Below are positions 11,582 through 18,893 of a DNA stretch of 24,768 bases, in pieces (positions within the stretch are counted from its first letter, which is position 1; every line of letters begins with the position of its first letter). Below the pieces are notes generated by a model, which was given only the letters and a program-made list of their open reading frames with translations, had not been told where the DNA came from and did no database searches. This stretch comes from CAIWHR01 sp039915505 (GTDB taxonomy: Bacteria; Pseudomonadota; Gammaproteobacteria; Burkholderiales; Casimicrobiaceae): NCBI GenBank assembly GCA_039915505.1, contig JBDSND010000113.1, positions 1-24,768 of the forward strand. Direction: 5' to 3'. The translations under genes were made by a program, and so were the position numbers.

Positions 11582-12880
11582 ATGGACGCGCTCATCACCG
11601 CCCTGCTGATCGTTGCCCTGTTCGCGCTGCTCGGTAGCGGCGTCTGGATCGGCTTGGCGCTTTCGGGCGTCGCCTGGATCGGCATGGAGCTCTTTTCGTC
11701 GCGGCCGGCCGGCGACGCCATGGCCGTGACCATCTGGGGCTCGGCGTCGTCGTGGACCCTCACGGCCCTGCCGCTCTTCGTCTGGATGGGCGAGATCCTG
11801 TTCCGCACCCGCCTCTCCGAGGACATGTTTCGTGGCCTCGCGCCATGGCTGGAACGCGTGCCGGGGCGGTTGCTCCACACCAACATCATCGGCTGCACCA
11901 TCTTCGCAGCGGTCTCGGGCTCGTCGGCCGCGACCTGCGCGACCATCGGCAAGATGACCCTGCCGGAACTCAAAGCGCGCGGCTATCCGGAAGACCTCAC
12001 CATCGGCACATTGGCCGGGGCCGGCACCCTGGGGCTGCTGATTCCGCCGTCGATCATCATGATCGTGTACGGCGTCTCGGCCAACGTTTCGATCGCACAG
12101 CTCTTCGTGGCCGGCATCGTGCCGGGCATCCTGCTGGCGGTGCTTTTCTCCGGCTACATCGTAGTCTGGGCGTTGCTCCATCCGGATGCGATTCCCGCGA
12201 TTGCAGATCGGACGTCGCTCGCGGAGAAAGTCGCGGCCTCGCGTCATCTCATACCGGTGATGCTGCTGATCATGGCCGTGCTGGGCTCGATCTACACGGG
12301 TGTGGCCACGGCCACCGAGGCAGCCGCCTTCGGCGTGGTCGGGGCGCTCGTGATCTCGCTCACCCAGGGCTCGCTCACCCGCGCGACGTTCATGGCGAGC
12401 CTCCTCGGCGCGACACGCATGTACTGCATGATCGCGCTGATCCTCGCGGGCGCTGCCTTCCTGACGCTCGCAATGGGCTACATCGGACTGCCGCGCCACC
12501 TCGCCGAGTGGATCACCAGCCTCGGCCTCACCCCCTTTATGCTGATCCTCGCGCTCACGGTCTTCTACATCGTGCTGGGCTGCTTCCTCGATGGCATCTC
12601 CATGGTGGTGCTCACCATGGGGGTGATCCTGCCCACGGTGGAAGCTGCCCGACTCGACCTCATCTGGTTCGGCATCTTCCTGGTGCTGGTGGTCGAGATG
12701 GCACAGATCACGCCCCCCGTGGGCTTCAACCTCTTCGTCCTGCAAGGCATGACGGGACGGCAGATGACCTGGATCGCCCGCAGCACCTTGCCGATGTTTT
12801 TCCTTATGATCACGGCGGCGCTGCTCATCTGGTTCTTCCCGGAGCTCGTCACCGCGCTGCCGCGGCAGATGAAGCTCTAG
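11582..12880 (+). CDS. dctM: TRAP transporter large permease
   Basis: The 432-residue, very hydrophobic protein has about twelve membrane segments, as expected for DctM, the Na+-coupled transport subunit of TRAP systems. The family signature appears near residues 142-157 as GTLAGAGTLGLLIPPS. An early SGSSAATCATIGKMTLPE segment (about residues 110-127) matches the conserved substrate/sodium region. A second repeat has PPVGFNLFVLQGM. The ATG follows the dctQ stop by only 3 bases. The gene ends in CTCTAG, 9 bases before ogt. Confidence 0.95.
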   Translation: MDALITALLIVALFALLGSGVWIGLALSGVAWIGMELFSSRPAGDAMAVTIWGSASSWTLTALPLFVWMGEILFRTRLSEDMFRGLAPWLERVPGRLLHTNIIGCTIFAAVSGSSAATCATIGKMTLPELKARGYPEDLTIGTLAGAGTLGLLIPPSIIMIVYGVSANVSIAQLFVAGIVPGILLAVLFSGYIVVWALLHPDAIPAIADRTSLAEKVAASRHLIPVMLLIMAVLGSIYTGVATATEAAAFGVVGALVISLTQGSLTRATFMASLLGATRMYCMIALILAGAAFLTLAMGYIGLPRHLAEWITSLGLTPFMLILALTVFYIVLGCFLDGISMVVLTMGVILPTVEAARLDLIWFGIFLVLVVEMAQITPPVGFNLFVLQGMTGRQMTWIARSTLPMFFLMITAALLIWFFPELVTALPRQMKL

Positions 12881-12889
12881 GCGACCGCG

Positions 12890-13417
12890 ATGCCGTCCGG
12901 TCCGACGAACCTTCCACGCGCGCTGTCCGCGGCGCCCGCCGCGCAGCACAGTGCCCGCCTGCGCGCGCCGTTCGCGACTCTCGGCATCGACACTGCCCAC
13001 CGCTGCGTGACCGGCATCACCTACCTGCCGATCGACACGCCCGAGCTCGATGCGCAGGATGCCGTCGCGGCCCGGGCAGTGCGAGAACTGATTCGCTATC
13101 TCGCCGATCCCGAGTTCCGCTTCGCCGTCCCGCTGGCGCCGCAAGGAACGCCCTTTCGGCGCCGCGTGTGGGATGCGATTGCCGCCATCCCGGTCGGGGC
13201 GTCGCGCACCTACGGCGAGATCGCGCGCACGGTAGCGAGCGCGCCGCGCGCCGTCGGGGGTGCCTGTGGCGCCAATCCGATCGCCCTGGTGATTCCCTGC
13301 CATCGGGTGGTGGGAAGCCGCGGGGCGCTCGGTGGATTCATGAATGCGGCAGCCGGCGACCCGGTCGCCATCAAGCGCTGGCTGCTGGTGCACGAAGGCT
13401 ACCGTTTCGGGGCTTGA
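12890..13417 (+). CDS. ogt: Methylated-DNA--[protein]-cysteine S-methyltransferase
   Basis: This 175-residue suicide repair protein takes O6-alkyl groups from guanine onto its own Cys. The acceptor is C137 in VIPCHRVVG, the invariant PCHR motif. The DNA-binding helix-turn-helix lies just before it (SRTYGEIARTVASAPRAVGGACGANP), with R120 as the likely arginine finger. Residues 1-90 are the poorly conserved N-terminal domain, and no Ada-type zinc domain is present. It starts 9 bases after dctM and its stop is one base before the xerD ATG, so it is probably cotranscribed with both. Confidence 0.95.
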   Translation: MPSGPTNLPRALSAAPAAQHSARLRAPFATLGIDTAHRCVTGITYLPIDTPELDAQDAVAARAVRELIRYLADPEFRFAVPLAPQGTPFRRRVWDAIAAIPVGASRTYGEIARTVASAPRAVGGACGANPIALVIPCHRVVGSRGALGGFMNAAAGDPVAIKRWLLVHEGYRFGA

Positions 13418-13418
13418 G

Positions 13419-14330
13419 ATGGTCGAGGCCAACGACGCCGCAACCCGCGCCCTCATCGACGCGTTCTGCGACCAGCTTTGGCTGCAGGACGGCCTGGCGC
13501 GCACGTCCCTGGACAGCTATCGGCAGGACCTCAATCGCTGGGCGGCATGGCTCGCGCGTCGCGGACTCACGCTCACCGAGGCCGGTCGCGGCGACGTCGA
13601 GCGCTTCCTTGCCGACGAATTCGGCGCCCGCAGCAAGGCGACCTCGATCGCCCGCCGGCTGTCCGCCATGCGCCGGTTTTACGGCCTGGCCGTGCAGCAG
13701 GGTCGACTGGCCGCCGATCCGACCCTGCGGGTGCGCGCGCCAAAACTGCCGCGGCGATTGCCGAAAAATCTCAGCGAGGCGCAAGTCGATGCGCTGCTCG
13801 CCGCGTCGTTCGGCGACTCCGCCCAAGCGCTGCGCGACAACGCGATGCTGGAGACGCTCTATGCAACCGGTCTGCGGGTCTCGGAGCTCGTCGGCCTGAC
13901 GCTCGGTCAGGTTTCCCTCAACATGGGCGTGCTGCGGGTGGTCGGCAAGGGCAGCAAGGAACGGCTGGTGCCGTTGGGAGAGAACGCGGTGCAGGCCATC
14001 CAGCGCTATCTCGCCAAGGCCCGCCCGGCTTTCGCCGGTACCGGGAAGAGCGACGCGCTGTTCCTCACCGGCCGGCACCTACCCATGACCCGCCAGGCCT
14101 TCTGGCTGTTGCTGAAGCGCTATGCCGTGCGCTCCGGTATTCCATCAGCGACGCTTTCACCGCACGTGCTGCGTCATGCATTCGCGACGCACCTGCTCAA
14201 TCACGGCGCCGACTTGCGCGTCGTGCAGCTGCTGCTCGGCCATGCGGACATCAGTACGACCACCATCTACACCCACGTCGCGCGCGAGCGACTGAAGCAG
14301 CTGCATGCTGCCCACCATCCTCGCGGCTGA
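13419..14330 (+). CDS. xerD: Site-specific tyrosine recombinase XerD
   Basis: The 303-residue protein acts with XerC at dif to resolve chromosome dimers at division. It has an N-terminal SAM-like core-binding domain (about 8-95) and a catalytic domain with all residues present: R153 (GLRVSELVGL), K177 (GKGSKERLVPLG), H249 and R252 (SPHVLRHAFATH), H275 (LLGHADIST) and the nucleophile Y284 (TTIYTHV). The tail ERLKQLHAAHHPRG closely matches the XerD rather than the XerC terminus. The ATG at 13419 overlaps the end of ogt by context (TGAGATG) and gives the usual length. No phage genes surround it, so this is the housekeeping recombinase, not an integrase. Confidence 0.96.
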   Translation: MVEANDAATRALIDAFCDQLWLQDGLARTSLDSYRQDLNRWAAWLARRGLTLTEAGRGDVERFLADEFGARSKATSIARRLSAMRRFYGLAVQQGRLAADPTLRVRAPKLPRRLPKNLSEAQVDALLAASFGDSAQALRDNAMLETLYATGLRVSELVGLTLGQVSLNMGVLRVVGKGSKERLVPLGENAVQAIQRYLAKARPAFAGTGKSDALFLTGRHLPMTRQAFWLLLKRYAVRSGIPSATLSPHVLRHAFATHLLNHGADLRVVQLLLGHADISTTTIYTHVARERLKQLHAAHHPRG

Positions 14331-14348
14331 CATGGGCCGATCGGCACG

Positions 14349-15170
14349 ATGAAGGCGGAGCCCCTCGTCCGCTGGTGGCAGCGCGGCCGCATCCTCCCTG
14401 CGGCCACTACCCATCCCGGACCGCCGCTCGTCGCGTTCCAGTGCAACCTGTGCGGCGCGGCCAACCGTGTGCCCGAAACCGCCCTCGGCCGCGAGCTTCC
14501 GTCCTGCGTCAGATGCGGGTCGACGGTGCGCTGGCGCGCGCTGGTGCACTTGGTGTGCGAGGCGCTCCTAGGCAGGGAAGTGGTCATCCCGCACTCGCCG
14601 CGCTCACCCGATCTCACCGGGCTCGGGCTATCCGACGACGCCTGCGTCGCGCAGGCACTCGCCGCCTGCTTTGACTACACCAACACCTATTTCCACGCCG
14701 ATCCGCGGCTTGATATCGCCGCGATTCCGGACGAGCTCGTAGGCCGCTACGATTTCCTGACGGCCAGCGACGTTTTCGAGCACGTCGTGCCACCCGTGGA
14801 CATCGCCTTTCGTAACGCGCGGCGGTTGTTGAAGCCCGGAGGCGTGCTGGTGTTCACCGTTCCCTTTTCGCTCGACGCCGACACTGTCGAGCACTTTCCG
14901 TCGCTACACGACTTCGAGGTGCGCGAGGAGCACGGTGAGTGGGTGCTACACAACCGCGCCGCCGACGGGCGGGAGGAACGCTTCGGCGACCTTGTCTTTC
15001 ATGGCGGTCGGGGGACCACCCTGGAGATGCGGCTCTTCTCCCGCACCGCGCTCGAGCGGCATTTTGTCGACGCCGGCTTCGCCGACGTGCGCTTCGCGGC
15101 CGAGCCCTGTCCGCGATTCGGCATCGTGTGGCCCGAGCCGTGGTCGATTCCAGTGGTGGCGAGGGCGTGA
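14349..15170 (+). CDS. Class I SAM-dependent methyltransferase with N-terminal zinc ribbon
   Basis: The 273-residue protein has two CxxC pairs near its start (C32/C35 and C53/C56) that should bind one zinc, followed by a methyltransferase fold. Motifs are YDFLTASDVFEHV (the acidic post-motif region), ARRLLKPGGVLVFTVPF (motif near strand 5) and a segment FDYTNTYFHADPRLDI in place of a textbook GxGxG loop. The substrate is unknown; related proteins occur near cell-surface glycan genes, but none is seen here. It starts 18 bases after xerD and may be its operon partner. About 200 bases without a recognisable gene separate its stop from the convergent folB. Confidence 0.75.
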   Translation: MKAEPLVRWWQRGRILPAATTHPGPPLVAFQCNLCGAANRVPETALGRELPSCVRCGSTVRWRALVHLVCEALLGREVVIPHSPRSPDLTGLGLSDDACVAQALAACFDYTNTYFHADPRLDIAAIPDELVGRYDFLTASDVFEHVVPPVDIAFRNARRLLKPGGVLVFTVPFSLDADTVEHFPSLHDFEVREEHGEWVLHNRAADGREERFGDLVFHGGRGTTLEMRLFSRTALERHFVDAGFADVRFAAEPCPRFGIVWPEPWSIPVVARA

Positions 15171-15373
15171 GCATGACGTGAGCACGAGCGTCTGCCCGGC
15201 CGGCCATGAAGCCGCGGAGGCGGTGCGGGTGCTCGCGCCTACCGTGCTCGATACCGCCACCGGGAAGGGGTGATGCCGCGCGGGCCGCCGGCAGATGAAC
15301 AGGGACATGAGGCGCTATCGGTGCCTCGGGCCGCGGCGCGGCGGCTCGCCACGGGCGGGGTCGCCGTTCGCGG

Positions 15374-15736
15374 TCAGGCGGGGTCGGCCCGGCGCCGCTC
15401 GATGGCGACGCCGATCTCCTTGACACCCGGCAGCGCGCCGAGCTTGGCAACCCGGACCCGAACCCATGGCACGTGGAACTCCCCGAGCGCGATGTCGGCG
15501 ATACCCTGGGCGAACCGCTCGAGCAATCGATGCGGATGCTCCGCCGCAAACGCGTGGAGACGTTGCACCACCGCCGCGTAATCGAGGGCATCGGCAAAAT
15601 GATCGGATTGGAAGGGGACTTCGCTAGGCGCGCCGAGCTCCACGTCCAGGCGCACGGTCTGGGACAATTGCGTCTCCCATGCGTAGACGCCGATCCGGGT
15701 CTGCACCCGCAGGTCGTGGATGAAGATGGAGTTCAT
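15374..15736 (-). CDS. folB: Dihydroneopterin aldolase
   Basis: The 120-residue enzyme converts 7,8-dihydroneopterin to 6-hydroxymethyl-dihydropterin and glycolaldehyde in folate synthesis. It shows the family start IFIHDLRVQTRIGVYAWE with the pterin-anchoring E21, Y53 (ALDYAAVV) and the catalytic K98 (RVRVAKLG), all at the same positions as in E. coli FolB. Length is normal. It diverges from plsY with a 95-base gap, an arrangement shared with E. coli. Confidence 0.95.
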   Translation of the reverse strand: MNSIFIHDLRVQTRIGVYAWETQLSQTVRLDVELGAPSEVPFQSDHFADALDYAAVVQRLHAFAAEHPHRLLERFAQGIADIALGEFHVPWVRVRVAKLGALPGVKEIGVAIERRRADPA

Positions 15737-15831
15737 CGCGACCGCAGCATGACGGTGGCGTGCGGGCAGCGCGTTGCCGGTATCATGCGGGCCATTCTAG
15801 CCGACAGCACCGAACCAAACGTTCGCATCCG

Positions 15832-16431
15832 ATGCTCACCTCGCTCGCCTTCGTGGTGGCCGCCTATCTTATCGGCTCGCTGTCGTTCGCCGTGCTCAGC
15901 AGCAGGCTCTTCGAGCTGCCCGATCCGCACACGTACGGGTCCGGGAATCCCGGCGCGACCAATGTGCTGCGCACCGGTAACCAGACGGCCGCAGCGCTCA
16001 CCCTCGTCGGCGACGGCGGCAAGGGCTATTTCGCCGTATGGCTGGCGCTGCTGCTCGGTCCGGCGGCCGGCGTGGCACCCTGGACGGTGCCGGCCGTCGC
16101 GCTGGCGGTGTTCGTAGGCCATCTCTTCCCGGTGTTCCACGGCTTCGCGGGCGGCAAGGGGGTCGCGACGGCTGCAGGGATCGTCATCGCACTGCACTGG
16201 CAGCTGGGCATCGCCCTGACGCTGGTGTGGCTGGGCCTAGCGTTCGGCTTCCGGATCTCGTCCCTCGCTGCGCTCATCGCCGCGGTGTTCGCGCCGCTGG
16301 GCGCCTTCTACGTGTTCGGCAACGACCCGAGGGCGTGGGTGATGGTGCCGATCTCGTTGCTGCTCTTCTGGCGCCATCGCGCCAACATCCGCCAGCTCTT
16401 CTCGGGCGCCGAGCGCACCATCGGGCACTAG
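15832..16431 (+). CDS. plsY: Glycerol-3-phosphate acyltransferase PlsY
   Basis: The 199-residue inner-membrane enzyme acylates glycerol-3-phosphate from acyl-phosphate, the first step of phospholipid synthesis. All three conserved cytoplasmic loops are seen: SGNPGATN (37-44), DGGKG (61-65) and HLFPVFHGFAGGKG (97-110), among five or six membrane segments. The ATG at 15832 gives the standard start MLTSLAFVVAAYLIGSLSFA. The TAG stop (16429-16431) lies within the left CTAG end of inverted-repeat element copy 2. The C-terminus looks complete or nearly so (WRHRANIRQLFSGAERTIGH). Confidence 0.96.
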   Translation: MLTSLAFVVAAYLIGSLSFAVLSSRLFELPDPHTYGSGNPGATNVLRTGNQTAAALTLVGDGGKGYFAVWLALLLGPAAGVAPWTVPAVALAVFVGHLFPVFHGFAGGKGVATAAGIVIALHWQLGIALTLVWLGLAFGFRISSLAALIAAVFAPLGAFYVFGNDPRAWVMVPISLLLFWRHRANIRQLFSGAERTIGH

Positions 16432-16512
16432 TGTCCCGAATTGGACGTTGGTTGAATTGACTTGCGATGGCTGCGGCGGCTTGTGCAGCGAACTTCCGAT
16501 TCCGGACGCTAG
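16428..16512. mobile_element. 85-bp inverted-repeat element bounded by CTAG, copy 2 (MITE-like)
   Basis: This copy is in the opposite orientation to the one at 3000-3079. It matches that copy's reverse complement at most positions, including CTAGTGTCCCGAATTGGA at the left, GCGATGGCTGC in the middle and GCAGCGAACTTCCGATTC at the right. Its own terminal repeats are more diverged, and it has about five extra bases. Both flanking genes, plsY from the left and tsaD from the right, stop at TAG codons inside its two CTAG ends. It fills the whole convergent intergenic gap. A long imperfect hairpin is possible, so it may act as a shared 3' end. Confidence 0.78.
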
Positions 16513-17570
16513 CCGCGCATGGGTTCGGCAGCGCCCGGCACGCCGAGGGAAGCAAGCTCCCAGCGCGGCCACACGCCGAACGCGTAGTCACCCGCATCCG
16601 GTGCAGCACTTGGTCCCGCCGCAAGCCGCAGCGCCCCGACGAGGGCAATCATCGCGCCGTTGTCGGTGCAAAACGCCGGGTCGGGGAAGTACACGTGCGC
16701 GTCCCGCGCCGCGGTCGCAGCGACGAGTCGGGCGCGCAGCGCCCGATTGGCGCCGACGCCACCCGCCAGCACCAGCCGGCGATGGCCGGTCACATCAAGC
16801 GCGGCAAGGGCCTTGCTGCATAGGACGTCGACGACGGCCTCCTCGAAGCCGCGCGCGATGTCGGCCTTGCGAGCCGCGGTAAGGGGCTCCCGTCGTGCCG
16901 CGCCGAGCACGGCTGTCTTAAGGCCACTGAAGCTCATCGCGAGGTCGCCGCTGTCCTTCATCGGCCGCGGCAAGGTGACGGCGCCGGCTCGGCCTTGTTC
17001 GGCGAGTGCCGCCACCGCCGGGCCGCCCGGGTAGCCGAGGCCGAGGAGCTTGGCGGTCTTGTCGAACGCCTCGCCCGCCGCATCGTCCAGGGTGTCGCCG
17101 AGGAGCCGGTAATGGCCGACTCCGCGAACCTCGAAGAGCTGGCTGTGGCCGCCCGAGACCAGCAGGGCCACAAAAGGGAACGCCGGCCGCGGGGCTGCCA
17201 GCAGGGGTGAGAGCAGATGCCCCTCGAGGTGGTTCACGCCGAGGGCCGGCTTGCCGAGCGCGCAACCGAGGGCATTCGCCACCGCCGCCCCGACCAGCAG
17301 GGCGCCCGCGAGGCCAGGTCCTGCCGTGTAGGCGATGCCATCGAGATCGCGCAGCCCGAGTCCAGCCTCATCGAGCACCGTGCGGACGAGGGGCACGACG
17401 CGCTGGACGTGGTCTCGCGACGCGAGTTCGGGCACCACGCCACCGTACGGCTGGTGCATGGCGACCTGCGAGTGCAGCGCATGGGCGCGCAGGCGCCCAC
17501 CGAGGGCATTGCCCTCGTACACGGCAATGCCAGTTTCGTCACAGGACGTTTCGATGCCGAGGACGCGCAT
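16509..17570 (-). CDS. tsaD: tRNA N6-threonylcarbamoyladenosine transferase subunit TsaD
   Basis: The 353-residue catalytic subunit transfers threonylcarbamoyl to A37 of ANN-decoding tRNAs, with TsaB and TsaE. The start MRVLGIETSCDETGIAVYE is the universal family N-terminus, and the ATG at 17570 was chosen for that reason (an upstream ATG at 17645 would add 25 unrelated residues). Metal ligands H114 and H118 (GVNHLEGHLL) and D303 (CTDNGAMIA) are present. Other family segments are VSGGHSQL, GEAFDKTAKLLGLGYPGGP and AGGVGANRALR. It diverges from rpsU as in E. coli. The stop codon sits in inverted-repeat element copy 2. Confidence 0.97.
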   Translation of the reverse strand: MRVLGIETSCDETGIAVYEGNALGGRLRAHALHSQVAMHQPYGGVVPELASRDHVQRVVPLVRTVLDEAGLGLRDLDGIAYTAGPGLAGALLVGAAVANALGCALGKPALGVNHLEGHLLSPLLAAPRPAFPFVALLVSGGHSQLFEVRGVGHYRLLGDTLDDAAGEAFDKTAKLLGLGYPGGPAVAALAEQGRAGAVTLPRPMKDSGDLAMSFSGLKTAVLGAARREPLTAARKADIARGFEEAVVDVLCSKALAALDVTGHRRLVLAGGVGANRALRARLVAATAARDAHVYFPDPAFCTDNGAMIALVGALRLAAGPSAAPDAGDYAFGVWPRWELASLGVPGAAEPMRG

Positions 17571-17641
17571 GGCGGTCGCGAGAGTTCGGAAAAGCGCTCG
17601 GGGGTATCGCCCGGCGACGGCTTCGCCCGCATGGACATCAG

Positions 17642-17669
17642 CCACCCGATCGGGTGCGTGATCGGGTGG
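17642..17669. promoter_or_regulatory. Perfect 9-bp dyad in the tsaD-rpsU divergent region, possible operator
   Basis: CCACCCGAT (17642-17650) and ATCGGGTGG (17661-17669) are exact inverted repeats with a 10-base spacer that itself contains CGGGTG. Centre-to-centre spacing is about two helical turns, which would suit a dimeric regulator. As RNA it would be a hairpin in the tsaD leader. No regulator is identified. Confidence 0.5.
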
Positions 17670-17671
17670 GG

Positions 17672-17677
17672 ATTATA
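17672..17677 (-). promoter_or_regulatory. Candidate tsaD -10 box
   Basis: The minus strand reads TATAAT about 100 bases upstream of the tsaD start and next to the dyad at 17642-17669. A good -35 was not found at normal spacing. It overlaps the rpsU promoter region back to back, as expected for divergent promoters. Confidence 0.4.
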
Positions 17678-17683
17678 GTCCCC

Positions 17684-17712
17684 TTGCGGGGAGCCTGCCC
17701 GCTTGCTATAGT
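17684..17712 (+). promoter_or_regulatory. Sigma-70 promoter for rpsU
   Basis: TTGCGG (17684-17689) is followed after exactly 17 bases by TATAGT (17707-17712). TGC directly before the -10 gives an extended -10 element. The start would lie near 17719, leaving a leader of about 155 bases before rpsU. Confidence 0.65.
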
Positions 17713-17755
17713 TCGGGGTTACGCACGCCCCAGCCCGGCGAATTCAGAAGCTTCA

Positions 17756-17819
17756 GCTGCCCGCGCCATCGGCTGCCCGCGCTGTCTGCTGCCCTTGCCG
17801 TCTGCTGCCCTGGCCGTCT
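17756..17819. repeat. Four 16-bp tandem repeats in the rpsU leader
   Basis: Units start at 17756, 17772, 17788 and 17804. All begin GCTGCCC and follow the pattern GCTGCCCnnGCCnTCn, with the last two differing at two adjacent bases. They lie between the rpsU promoter and its ATG, so they would be transcribed in the 5' leader. No start codon lies in them. A function is unknown. Confidence 0.8.
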
Positions 17820-17873
17820 GCATACGACAACGCGACTGCATCCCTACAAAGCAACATAAGAGGAACGAGTTAC

Positions 17874-18086
17874 ATGCCCAGCGTACGCGTTCGCGAGAAC
17901 GAACCCTTTGAAGTGGCCCTGCGTCGCTTCAAGCGCACGATCGAGAAAACGGGTCTGCTCACGGAGCTGCGTGCCCGCGAGTTCTACGAAAAGCCCACCG
18001 CGGAGCGAAAGCGCAAGCTCGCGGCTGCCGTGAAGCGCCACTACAAGCGGTTGCGCAGCCAGCAACTTCCGCCGAAGCTTTTCTGA
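17874..18086 (+). CDS. rpsU: Small ribosomal subunit protein bS21
   Basis: The 70-residue basic protein is a full-length bS21 (MPSVRVRENEPFEVALRRFK..., ending LRSQQLPPKLF), a component of the 30S platform that helps mRNA pairing with 16S rRNA. GAGGAACGAG precedes the ATG. It is the first gene of the rpsU-dnaG-rpoD macromolecular-synthesis cluster. A strong terminator 25 bases after the stop would allow far more rpsU message than downstream message, as known for the E. coli operon. Confidence 0.98.
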   Translation: MPSVRVRENEPFEVALRRFKRTIEKTGLLTELRAREFYEKPTAERKRKLAAAVKRHYKRLRSQQLPPKLF

Positions 18087-18111
18087 CGGCTGTCGGCGGC
18101 AGGTCCGGAAG

Positions 18112-18139
18112 GGGCGAAGAGATTCGCCCTTTTTGTTTT
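18112..18139 (+). terminator. Rho-independent terminator after rpsU
   Basis: GGGCGAA (18112-18118) pairs perfectly with TTCGCCC (18123-18129) around a 4-base GAGA loop, followed directly by TTTTTGTTTT. It would uncouple abundant rpsU transcription from yqeY-dnaG. Confidence 0.92.
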
Positions 18140-18318
18140 GTTGTCGTGACAGCGAGCGATCGCGCTCGATGGGCCCGAACGGGGCTCACCATAGCATTAG
18201 CCCCCGGGTTGCTCGCCGGCCGCGCGCACGTGCGCAGGATGCAGCCGCGAAGGTACGGCCGGCCGCCTACGTTCGACCCGCCACGTTCAGTCAACGGCGC
18301 ACGGCGCCGGGAGCCTCG

Positions 18319-18765
18319 ATGATGCTCAAGGATCGCATTACCGACGACATGAAGGCCGCGATGCGCGCCAAGGACGCCCCCCGGCTCTCCACCATCCGGC
18401 TGCTCCTCGCGGCGATCAAGCAGCGCGAGGTGGATGAGCGGATCACCTTGAGCGATGCCGACGTGCTGGGCGTGATCGACAAGATGGTGAAGCAGCGCCG
18501 CGACTCGATCACCCAGTTCGAAGCCGGCAGCCGCCAGGATCTCGCCGACGCGGAGCGGGCGGAAGTGGCGGTGCTCGGTGCCTACCTGCCACAACCGCTC
18601 ACCGAGGCCGAAGTCGATGCCATGATCACCGAGGCAATCGCCACCACGGGGGCCGCGGGAATGGCTGGCATCGGCACGGTCATGGCCGTTCTCAAGCCGA
18701 AGCTCGCCGGCCGGGCGGATCTCGGCAAGGTATCGGCCAAGCTCAAGAGCCGCCTCGGGAGCTAG
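18319..18765 (+). CDS. yqeY: GatB/YqeY domain-containing protein
   Basis: The 148-residue protein is a stand-alone YqeY, related to the tRNA-binding tail domain of GatB in the tRNA-dependent amidotransferase. Its own role is poorly understood. The start MMLKDRITDDMKAAMRAKDAPRLSTIRLLLAAIKQRE and the segments KQRRDSITQFEAGSR and LGAYLPQPLTEAEV are typical. Two adjacent ATGs (18319 and 18322) follow GGGAG, and the first was used. Its place between rpsU and dnaG is common in proteobacteria and other bacteria. The 233-base gap before it holds the rpsU terminator and a small CGAGCG/CGCTCG dyad at 18153-18168; no clear promoter was found. Confidence 0.94.
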   Translation: MMLKDRITDDMKAAMRAKDAPRLSTIRLLLAAIKQREVDERITLSDADVLGVIDKMVKQRRDSITQFEAGSRQDLADAERAEVAVLGAYLPQPLTEAEVDAMITEAIATTGAAGMAGIGTVMAVLKPKLAGRADLGKVSAKLKSRLGS

Positions 18766-18893
18766 CCGGCCCCGCCCGGCCCCGCACGTCCGTGGTGGGT
18801 GCCAGCCATCTGCGCGACTGGCGGGCGCGCAGCCGTTGCTCGATAATCGCCGTGGCGCGGCCGCGCGCCGCGGGTCCCTGGGAAGCGTCCGTC

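Noticed and set aside
11564..13504. A 646-codon minus-strand frame and a 715-codon plus-strand frame (11752-13899) across dctM, ogt and xerD
   Set aside because: Both are low-complexity Arg/His-rich shadows of three genes with complete motifs.
13419..14330. Phage-type integrase responsible for an island
   Set aside because: Its C-terminus and length are those of housekeeping XerD, and no mobile genes surround it.
15171..15373. Short plus-strand frames between the methyltransferase and folB
   Set aside because: Frames of about 31 codons and slightly more lack ribosome binding sites and family-like sequence.
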